In this document: in pieces, positions 1 to 4,305 of the stretch | Layout of the letters: the number at the start of each line of letters is the position of its first letter | How positions within the stretch are numbered: position 1 is the stretch's first letter | Assembly: GCA_016763955.1 (NCBI GenBank) | Contig: JAESSU010000125.1 | Location: forward strand, 1 to 6,199 | DNA: 6,199 nucleotides | Direction: 5' to 3' | Origin: Phycisphaeraceae bacterium | GTDB taxonomy: Bacteria > Planctomycetota > Phycisphaerae > Phycisphaerales > Phycisphaeraceae | Notes under the pieces: model-generated | Told to the model about the DNA's origin: nothing | The model's input: only the letters and a program-made list of their open reading frames with translations | Database searches by the model: none | Position numbers and translations under genes: made by a program

Positions 1-642
1 ATGATTAAAGTTCCCGCCACACCTGCGGGATTGGATGCTTTAGAAGACCTTGCAGCGATGGGGCTGTCACTTAATGTCACGTTGATTTTTACTGAACGCC
101 AGTACTTAGCCGCGCGTGATGCGGTTTGGCGCGGCGCTCAAAAACGCGACTCATTGGAGACTTTTAAAAGTGTTTACAGCATCTTCGTCTCCCGCGTAGA
201 TGTTTACACCCAGCAGCATCACCCGAACCTTAGTGATGCGGCACAAGGCATGGTGGGATTGGTCAATGCCAAACGAATGTGGGCTGTTAATCAAGGATTC
301 TGGAAGTCCAAAAACTTGCCCTTAAGTCAGGAAATGATTTTTGCTAGCACCGGTGTTAAGAAAAAAGGCGCTCCCGCGGATATGTATGTTGCCAACCTTG
401 TCGGGGCTGACATTCAGACCAACCCGCCGGCTCTTAATGCGGTCATCGAACAGATGGACAAACAGTACACAGCCACCATTGCAGATTTACCTAGTGAGAA
501 TGTGCTTGATGAAATAGATCAGATCGTTGACATTGGGAAACTCGAAGAAGTGCTCATGTCCGAAGGTTTAGCCAAGTTTGCTGATCCCCAAAAAGCATTG
601 ATTAAATTGATCGGTGAAAAGCGAGCATCATTAACTGCCTAA
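1..642 (+). CDS. tal: Transaldolase, C-terminal two-thirds (5' end outside window)
   Basis: Transaldolase moves a dihydroxyacetone unit between sugar phosphates (sedoheptulose-7-P + glyceraldehyde-3-P to erythrose-4-P + fructose-6-P) in the non-oxidative pentose phosphate pathway, in the cytosol. The frame opens with [10 protein letters not shown], which is an internal family motif: Lys3 here aligns with the Schiff-base lysine (Lys132 of E. coli TalB). The ATG at base 1 is therefore almost certainly an internal Met, and roughly 100 or more N-terminal residues lie upstream. Other family landmarks are NVTLIF (25-30, cf. NLTLLF), [10 protein letters not shown] (60-69, carrying the phosphate-binding Ser and Arg of SPFVGR), IFASTG (113-118) and GADIQTNPP (135-143). 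The TAA stop is at 640-642. No start codon or ribosome-binding site can be assigned. The family is certain; the exact subfamily is not. Confidence 0.93.
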   Translation: MIKVPATPAGLDALEDLAAMGLSLNVTLIFTERQYLAARDAVWRGAQKRDSLETFKSVYSIFVSRVDVYTQQHHPNLSDAAQGMVGLVNAKRMWAVNQGFWKSKNLPLSQEMIFASTGVKKKGAPADMYVANLVGADIQTNPPALNAVIEQMDKQYTATIADLPSENVLDEIDQIVDIGKLEEVLMSEGLAKFADPQKALIKLIGEKRASLTA

Positions 643-758
643 GGCCTAGTGGTTCATTGTACCTGATTTGTATTGGATCGCGATCAACATCACTACGGGA
701 AATACGGCTCCACTTCCGGGGGGATGCATTGCAAGATGCCATACGTGACGTTTTAGCA

Positions 759-790
759 GCCATGCAACCACCCTCGCGTGGTTGCATGGC
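759..790 (+). repeat. Perfect 13-bp inverted repeat (hairpin) between transaldolase and the next gene
   Basis: GCCATGCAACCAC (759-771) and GTGGTTGCATGGC (778-790) are exact reverse complements around the 6-nt loop CCTCGC. It lies 117 nt after the transaldolase stop. It is followed by GAAAACCC rather than a T-tract, and the opposite strand lacks a T-tract too, so it is not a textbook intrinsic terminator. It could be an mRNA 3'-end stabiliser, a factor-assisted terminator, or a structure controlling the next gene, whose best ATG (786) lies in the right arm. The left arm also holds an in-frame ATG (762). Confidence 0.8.
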
Positions 791-1505
791 GAAAACCCAA
801 ACATCTCCAGAAGGGATTTGGAAATTGGAAGGCATCATTTTCTGCACGATTGCTGGGGCGATTATCAGCTTGGTTGTTTTAGTGATCGTCCAGTCAATCC
901 GCATGGAGAAAAAACGAAACCTGCTCATCGAGCAACTCGCTGAGACATTGGGTTTTGATTACACCGCTAAGTTGCGTGATGTTGAAAAAATGCCTTGCAG
1001 TAGCGGGGCTTTGTTTAACCGGGGGCGTTCACGCTCTGCCAAAAATGTGATGACCGGCAAGGTCGCTGATGTTGATGTTCAACTCATGGATTATCAGTAC
1101 ACCACCGGCAGTGGGAAACATTCCACAACACATCGCATGGCTGTAGCCGCTTACAAAGTCCCCGGTCTTAAGATTCCTAATTTTGCGCTTGAACGCGAAA
1201 ACTTTCTGTCGCGCATTGCAGATAAGTTTGGATTTAGCGATATCAACTTTGAAAGCCATCCTAAATTTTCAGATGCCTTCCAGCTCAAAGGTAAAGCCAA
1301 ACAAGCAATTCGAGCGTTTTTCACGCCTGCATTGTTGACTCAAATTGAAAATGGGCTGATTCAAAAAGACTGGAATGTGCAAGCAGGGGGCAGTTGGCTA
1401 ATCATTTACACGACAAATGGCCACATTAAACCCGAAGAACTTCAAACTTATCTCAATCGCTCGTTTGATCTGATGAACCGACTAACTGCGGCTGTAAGTG
1501 CGTAG
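786..1505 (+). CDS. Conserved hypothetical protein with one N-terminal membrane helix
   Basis: Protein of 239 aa if started at ATG 786. Residues about 16-38 form one hydrophobic helix (GIIFCTIAGAIISLVVLVIVQ), followed by the basic segment RMEKKRN; by the positive-inside rule the large C-terminal part should be cytoplasmic. Notable segments are FNRGRSRSAKNV (77-88), DYQYTTGSGKHSTTH (102-116), FSDINFESHPKFSDAFQLKG (150-169) and WLIIYTTNG (204-212). From memory this pattern, DYxYTTGSGK followed by DInF..hPkFS..F.LkG, belongs to an uncharacterised family found in several phyla; I know no function and assign none. The start is uncertain: the frame is open back to a TTG at 657, with another TTG at 729 preceded by GGGGGG, and no good ribosome-binding site precedes 786. 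I chose 786 because the membrane helix then sits at the N-terminus and the upstream residues look non-coding. The 3' end overlaps the convergent gene. Confidence 0.72.
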   Translation: MAKTQTSPEGIWKLEGIIFCTIAGAIISLVVLVIVQSIRMEKKRNLLIEQLAETLGFDYTAKLRDVEKMPCSSGALFNRGRSRSAKNVMTGKVADVDVQLMDYQYTTGSGKHSTTHRMAVAAYKVPGLKIPNFALERENFLSRIADKFGFSDINFESHPKFSDAFQLKGKAKQAIRAFFTPALLTQIENGLIQKDWNVQAGGSWLIIYTTNGHIKPEELQTYLNRSFDLMNRLTAAVSA

Positions 1506-1809
1506 GTTGATTCTTTAGTACCGTGGTTTGAAGCTGGTTTAGGCATTCCGCTGTGATTTGAACCATCGGCTCATCGTCCCATTTGTGAAAACCATTCATC
1601 TCTCGGTCGGAGTAGCTCATAAGACTGCCATCAGGAAGCTGAATTTTGACCACGCGATTGAATTTACAAGCACTTAAACAGATCGAGTTATAGAGTTCGA
1701 TCTGGATGCCCTCTTGAGATAAACGATCTTTTAAAGACTGCAATTTGGCATGCAGTCCCTTTGGACCACATTCCTTACAGACAAAAAATCGAAGGTTGGA
1801 TGTACACAT
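1453..1809 (-). CDS. Small thioredoxin-like [2Fe-2S] ferredoxin / predicted metal-binding protein
   Basis: Protein of 118 aa. The cysteine spacing is that of thioredoxin-fold [2Fe-2S] ferredoxins and related predicted metal-binding proteins (DUF1636-like): FFVCKEC (Cys11, Cys14) before a helix, then ICLSACKFNRVVKIQLPDG (Cys44, Cys48) leading into a beta strand. I infer that these four cysteines hold an iron-sulfur cluster or another metal, and that the protein is a cytosolic electron carrier or metal binder; no partner gene is adjacent. Cys2 and Cys89 are additional. The ATG at 1807-1809 is supported by TAAGGGG 9 nt upstream on the minus strand (1819-1825). The C-terminal tail from about residue 95 is polar and low in conserved character. 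The last 53 nt overlap the convergent membrane-protein gene tail to tail. Whether it carries a cluster cannot be told from sequence alone. Confidence 0.75.
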   Translation of the reverse strand: MCTSNLRFFVCKECGPKGLHAKLQSLKDRLSQEGIQIELYNSICLSACKFNRVVKIQLPDGSLMSYSDREMNGFHKWDDEPMVQITAECLNQLQTTVLKNQPTHLQPQLVGSSDQTSD

Positions 1810-1818
1810 ATTTGCAGA

Positions 1819-1868
1819 CCCCTTATTGCAGGCAAATCTATTGTAGCGATCAGAATGTTTAAGGTAAG
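1819..1868 (-). promoter_or_regulatory. Candidate promoter and ribosome-binding site of the ferredoxin-like gene
   Basis: Read on the minus strand, TACAAT (1840-1845) is a good -10 match, with CTTACC (1863-1868) 17 bp upstream as a poor -35 (3 of 6). A Shine-Dalgarno-like TAAGGGG lies at 1819-1825, 9 nt before the ATG. The ribosome-binding site is reasonable; the promoter is only a candidate. Confidence 0.35.
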
Positions 1869-2118
1869 TCTTTTTATAAAGGCTGTCTATAAAAGATATC
1901 GGTTGCTTTTGATTGAGGCTGTAAGGAATACTGGGAATAAACTAGGAAAATTGATAGGTTTGTGTTGAAAAGTCAAAAATAAGAATTTTTTTGTAGGGCG
2001 GCGTTGCGATGTTTTTGGGGCTAAAGCGTGATCAGTGTTGCACCGGTTAAGACCAGAATGAGATTAGGGGTTATGACTAGCTAGGTGTTTTGCTAAGAGC
2101 GTTTTAATCAGGTTATTG

Positions 2119-2124
2119 TAAAAT
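2119..2124 (+). promoter_or_regulatory. Candidate -10 element of the nuclease gene
   Basis: TAAAAT matches the sigma-70 -10 consensus at 5 of 6 positions and lies 70 nt before the ATG. No acceptable -35 hexamer is found 15-19 bp upstream; TTGCTA (2090-2095) is too far away. Weak call. Confidence 0.28.
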
Positions 2125-2133
2125 AGAGGCTTA

Positions 2134-2192
2134 CAGGCCATGGCCAGAAGGCTCGTTGTCGGTTAGGATAAATCAAGACCGAAAGGGGCCTG
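2134..2192 (+). promoter_or_regulatory. Leader that can fold over the nuclease gene's Shine-Dalgarno
   Basis: CAGGCC (2134-2139) is complementary to GGCCTG (2187-2192), which overlaps the GGGG Shine-Dalgarno (2185-2188). Enclosed is a second stem, TCGGTT (2159-2164) with GACCGA (2177-2182), one G-U pair. A 10-nt palindrome GGCCATGGCC (2136-2145) offers a competing fold. If formed, the outer stem would hide the ribosome-binding site. It matches no riboswitch class I recognise. Confidence 0.4.
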
Positions 2193-2194
2193 GT

Positions 2195-2644
2195 ATGTCA
2201 GTACAGATGGAACTTGGAAGAATTTTGATTCGTGAGGAATACGAGTCGCATATTCTGGAACTCCGCGAGATCGAAGGTGATCGTGTCTTTCCGATTGTGA
2301 TCGGGCCCAATGAGGCATTGGCGATTGAACGTCGTCTCTTGGGGAAGACTCCGCCTCGTCCGCAGACCCATGAGTTGCTAGCTTCTGTGATTGATCAACT
2401 GGGTGCCAAGGTCAAATCCATCATCATTCGTGATTTGCAGGATCACACTTTTTACGCTTCGCTAATTCTGGAACAATCCGGGAAGAGCATTGACATTGAT
2501 AGCCGTCCAAGTGATGCCATTGCATTGGGGGTGGCGATGGATGTGCCTATTTTTGTCGAGGAGTCTGTTTTGGAGGCGATTTGTCCTTCGGGCAATACAG
2601 AATCTTTTGAATCTGACTTAGACGGTCTGCCTGATACGGATTAA
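2195..2644 (+). CDS. Bifunctional nuclease family protein (BFN / DUF151)
   Basis: Protein of 149 aa spanning one BFN domain (Pfam DUF151, TM0160-like). The conserved blocks occur in order: LRE..GDRVFPIVIGPNEALAI (23-44), RPQTHELL (55-62), a helix plus beta segment AKVKSIIIRD (71-80), HTFYASLIL (84-92), IDSRPSDAIALGV (101-113) and PIFVEESVL (118-126). A short acidic tail (134-149) follows. Plant members were reported to have DNase and RNase activity; bacterial members are mostly uncharacterised, so the activity here is inferred from the family. The ATG at 2195 is chosen over the in-frame TTG at 2156 because GAAAGGGG lies 6 nt upstream and the domain starts just after. It stands alone, 310 nt before rpsJ, with its own probable leader. 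Being next to the S10 operon need not mean co-function. Confidence 0.93.
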   Translation: MSVQMELGRILIREEYESHILELREIEGDRVFPIVIGPNEALAIERRLLGKTPPRPQTHELLASVIDQLGAKVKSIIIRDLQDHTFYASLILEQSGKSIDIDSRPSDAIALGVAMDVPIFVEESVLEAICPSGNTESFESDLDGLPDTD

Positions 2645-2675
2645 AGAGGCCCACCTGTTCTTGGGACGGATTTAC

Positions 2676-2691
2676 ACGGGGAACCCCCCGT
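2676..2691 (+). terminator. Short GC hairpin after the nuclease gene (weak terminator candidate)
   Basis: ACGGGG (2676-2681) and CCCCGT (2686-2691) pair around the loop AACC, 32 nt after the stop. The following bases are CTATAGCC, so there is no U-tract. It may mark the transcript end but is not a canonical intrinsic terminator. Confidence 0.35.
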
Positions 2692-2718
2692 CTATAGCCG
2701 TTGCGAGGCTTCTGTAAT

Positions 2719-2816
2719 ACTTAAAGCTTGTTGAGATGGTTACTTGCAGTCATTATTGTAAGGCTTTAAGTCATGCCGTGATGTGTATTAGTTGGGGAAA
2801 ACTTGTAGGTGCAAGT
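2719..2816 (+). repeat. Nested inverted repeats upstream of the S10 operon promoter
   Basis: ACTTAAAGC (2719-2727) and GCTTTAAGT (2763-2771) are exact reverse complements, extendable inward by one G-U and one A-U pair. Further on, ACTTG (2801-2805) pairs with CAAGT (2812-2816) around a 6-nt loop. TGCAAGT (2810-2816) can instead pair with ACTTGCA (2742-2748), so two folds exclude each other. The block lies between the nuclease gene and the rpsJ promoter. It could be the 3' part of the nuclease mRNA, a small RNA, or a DNA operator; nothing in the sequence decides. Confidence 0.45.
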
Positions 2817-2856
2817 CAGGATTGTGTGGTTTGCATTTAATTTGGGGCGGTCAGTG

Positions 2857-2884
2857 TTGACAAGAGATTTGAATTCGGTACACT
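2857..2884 (+). promoter_or_regulatory. Sigma-70-type promoter of the S10 operon
   Basis: A perfect -35 TTGACA (2857-2862), a 16-bp spacer and the -10 TACACT (2879-2884, 4 of 6) form the best promoter in the window. An AT-rich stretch (TTTGCATTTAATTT, 2830-2843) just upstream could act as an UP-like element. Predicted transcription start is about 2890-2893, giving a leader of roughly 62-65 nt before rpsJ. Confidence 0.75.
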
Positions 2885-2894
2885 TCCTCTTCTC

Positions 2895-2946
2895 GCTCTG
2901 ATTTGGTCAGGGCACTGTAGTAATGAACAGAGACATGAACGGTTAG
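2895..2946 (+). promoter_or_regulatory. rpsJ leader: hairpin plus 7-codon open frame
   Basis: GCTCTGA (2895-2901) pairs with TCAGGGC (2907-2913) around TTTGG, including one U-G pair, right at the predicted transcript 5' end. It is followed by a minimal open frame ATG...TAG (2923-2946, MNRDMNG) that ends 8 nt before the rpsJ ATG and overlaps its Shine-Dalgarno. Either could be regulatory; the tiny frame has no clear ribosome-binding site. Confidence 0.35.
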
Positions 2947-2954
2947 GAAATTCA

Positions 2955-3263
2955 ATGTCCGCAGGCAAAATTAGAATTCGTATGGAAGCCTATGACCACC
3001 AGGCTTTGGATGCTTCGGCTCGTGAGATCGTAGATCACGCCAAGCGCACTAATGCAAAGGTCTCTGGTCCAGTTCCCTTGCCGACTCGTATTGAACGTTA
3101 CACCGTTCTTCGCGGCCCACACGTTGACAAAAAGTCACGTGAGCAATTCGAAATTCGCACACATAAGCGTATTATTGATATCAAAGACCCCACAGCTCGC
3201 ACTGTGGAAGCACTCAACCGTTTGGTTGTCCCTGCAGGTGTCTTTGTGAAAATCAAAGCGTAA
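2955..3263 (+). CDS. rpsJ: 30S ribosomal protein S10
   Basis: Protein of 102 aa, the normal length for S10. It binds 16S rRNA in the 30S head and, as NusE, also joins the NusB antitermination complex. Family blocks are complete: [17 protein letters not shown] (5-21), [20 protein letters not shown] (25-44), [28 protein letters not shown] (49-76) and [15 protein letters not shown] (87-101). The ATG at 2955 is preceded by TAGGAA, with AGGA (2945-2948) 6 nt upstream. It is the first gene after a strong promoter, as in the classical S10 operon, but is separated from rplC by 141 nt. No anomaly is seen in the protein itself. Confidence 0.98.
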   Translation: MSAGKIRIRMEAYDHQALDASAREIVDHAKRTNAKVSGPVPLPTRIERYTVLRGPHVDKKSREQFEIRTHKRIIDIKDPTARTVEALNRLVVPAGVFVKIKA

Positions 3264-3404
3264 CATGTGTTGACTAGATAAAGAGTTGTTGCAAAGTTGC
3301 AATGGCTCTCGTTGGGAAGTTTTGACAGATTTACCAAACAGAGTAGTGATCCGCTCGGTGAAGAACTGATGATCCAGCTAGGAAAGCAACTCTGGGAGTT
3401 TGAA
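3264..3404 (+). promoter_or_regulatory. Long structured spacer rpsJ-rplC
   Basis: 141 nt without a recognisable gene, although the rplC frame is open back to 3297. AGAGTTG (3282-3288) is complementary to CAACTCT (3387-3393), which directly abuts the rplC Shine-Dalgarno GGGAG (3394-3398); closing this stem would loop out about 100 nt. A TTGACA (3322-3327) is present but only poor -10 sequences follow 16-17 bp later. I infer a possible cis-acting control element for L3. Confidence 0.4.
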
Positions 3405-4109
3405 ATGCCTAAAGCAATGATCGGTAGAAAAGTGGGCATGACGCGTCTCTTCGGTGAGAAGGATCGTTATGTTGGATCAGGCGAAAAAGTTCAGATGTTG
3501 GTCAATGACCCCATTACTGTTCTTCAAGTCGGTCCTAACTTTGTAAGCCAAATTAAAACCGAAGAAACTGATGGCTATAATGCTCTTCAGCTTGCCTTTG
3601 GTGATATCAAAGGTCGTAACACGACCATGCAGCTCATCGGTCATGATGCCAAGGCAGGCGTGACTCCCAAGTCCTTGCACCGCGAAATTCGCGTCACCGC
3701 AGGCGAGCTTGAAGGTGTTGAGCTTGGCAAACTAATAAATGTTGAAGTCTTTGAAGATGTTGCATACGTTGACGTATCTGCGACCTCCAAAGGTAAAGGT
3801 ACACAAGGTCCTATGAAGCGATGGGGCTTTAAAGGTCAGCAGGCAACTCACGGTGTGGAACGTAAGCATCGTTCACCCGGTTCAGTGGGTGGCCGCTCAA
3901 GTAACCTTGGTACTGGTAAACCCAAGAAGGGCGGCAAGAAAGCCGGCCAAATGGGTAACACACGTATTACCGTCCGCAGCCTTGAGGTTGTCGGAATTGA
4001 TAAAGAAAAAAATCTTCTGTTGGTTAAGGGATCGGTTCCCGGAGCTAATCAGGGGGTTGTATCTTTACGGGAAGCTATTCGCTTGTACAAGCGTAAGGTG
4101 GCCAAGTAA
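3405..4109 (+). CDS. rplC: 50S ribosomal protein L3
   Basis: Protein of 234 aa that binds 23S rRNA near the peptidyl-transferase centre and nucleates early 50S assembly. Landmarks are [12 protein letters not shown] (5-16), [14 protein letters not shown] (56-69), REIRV (93-97), [21 protein letters not shown] (130-150), HRSPGSVGG (155-163), [10 protein letters not shown] (181-190) and [10 protein letters not shown] (204-213). Gln182 in GQMGN corresponds to the glutamine methylated by PrmB in E. coli; whether that happens here is unknown. The start at ATG 3405 is fixed by GGGAG 6 nt upstream and by the usual L3 N-terminus; residues from the upstream open frame are not L3-like. It is somewhat longer than typical bacterial L3 (about 205-215 aa), partly through some 11 extra residues after MTRLF (about 17-35). 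Confidence 0.97.
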   Translation: MPKAMIGRKVGMTRLFGEKDRYVGSGEKVQMLVNDPITVLQVGPNFVSQIKTEETDGYNALQLAFGDIKGRNTTMQLIGHDAKAGVTPKSLHREIRVTAGELEGVELGKLINVEVFEDVAYVDVSATSKGKGTQGPMKRWGFKGQQATHGVERKHRSPGSVGGRSSNLGTGKPKKGGKKAGQMGNTRITVRSLEVVGIDKEKNLLLVKGSVPGANQGVVSLREAIRLYKRKVAK

Positions 4110-4305
4110 AGGTCATTGAACCTCGTAAGTCTTACTTAGTTGATGTCGGAGTTTCCGACAGCTAGGCAAGGGAAACTGCGAGGTCGCAACAGCATGGCGA
4201 ACGACAAAGTCGTGTGTCATCGTAGGCAGTCTTGAGTTTAAGGTTGTCTAAAGTATTGTGCGACGAGCAACACGTAGCCCCAAGTTGGGGACGTAGGTGA
4301 ATAAT
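4110..4305 (+). promoter_or_regulatory. Long structured spacer rplC-rplD, candidate cis-regulatory RNA
   Basis: 196 nt with several dyads: AGGT/ACCT (4110-4113, 4120-4123); GTAA/TTAC (4125-4128, 4132-4135); a 7-bp stem TGTCGGA/TCCGACA (4144-4150, 4154-4160); TGCG/CGCA (4177-4180, 4185-4188); ACGAC/GTCGT (4201-4205, 4209-4213); and a terminal stem ACGT-(AG)-CCCCA/TGGGG-ACGT (4272-4294) ending one base before the rplD Shine-Dalgarno. GTCGCA (4183-4188) can also pair with TGCGAC (4259-4264), excluding the 4177-4188 hairpin. An open frame of 30 codons (4143-4235) runs through it. No U-tract is present. The fold and role are inferred. Confidence 0.5.

Larger units (their letters stand above)
1810..2194. 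other. Gene-free divergent region between ferredoxin-like and nuclease genes
   Basis: About 385 nt with no convincing coding frame; the longest open frame here encodes no recognisable protein. It is AT-rich at 1860-1995. It contains an A/T-only dyad (AAAAAT 1975-1980 / ATTTTT 1985-1990, followed by two more T), the palindrome CTAGCTAG (2077-2084), and the leader of the nuclease gene near its right end. Promoters for both flanking divergent genes should lie here. Confidence 0.6.

Noticed and set aside
1..3. ATG at base 1 as the true start of transaldolase
   Set aside because: MIKVPAT is the internal catalytic-lysine motif of the family; a protein starting there would lack the first strands of the barrel. 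The coincidence of a Met codon at the window edge explains it.
657..785. N-terminal extension of the membrane protein from TTG 657
   Set aside because: The 43 extra residues look non-coding, would place the membrane helix far inside the protein, and run through the perfect hairpin. Not fully excluded, since ATG 786 lacks a good ribosome-binding site.
1690..1704. GAGTTCGATCTG resembling a tRNA T-arm
   Set aside because: No acceptor or anticodon arms surround it; it is part of the dyad inside the ferredoxin-like gene.
1750..1968. Plus-strand open frame of 72 codons across the ferredoxin start and the gap
   Set aside because: It overlaps the supported minus-strand gene in antisense, has no ribosome-binding site and encodes no recognisable protein.
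3322..3349. Internal promoter TTGACA in the rpsJ-rplC spacer
   Set aside because: The -35 is perfect, but the bases 16-17 nt downstream (TAGTGA or AGTGAT) match the -10 consensus poorly; not enough to call a promoter.
3282..3393. Hammerhead-ribozyme-like arrangement: CTGATGA (3366-3372), GAAA (3382-3385), and a stem AGAGTTG/CAACTCT flanking
   Set aside because: The bases between CTGATGA and GAAA do not form stem II, no complement to the bases before CTGATGA follows the would-be cleavage site, and position 17 would be G, which is inactive. The stem itself is kept only as a possible leader fold.
3297..3404. 36-residue N-terminal extension of L3
   Set aside because: The residues do not resemble any L3, and a good Shine-Dalgarno sits exactly before ATG 3405.
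4297..4305. GTG 4297 as the rplD start
   Set aside because: It lies within the AGGTGA Shine-Dalgarno that serves ATG 4306.
4110..4305. Group I/II intron remnant or known structural RNA in the rplC-rplD spacer
   Set aside because: Too short, no group II domain V or group I core motif, and no resemblance to RNase P RNA, SRP RNA, 6S or tmRNA that I can recognise.
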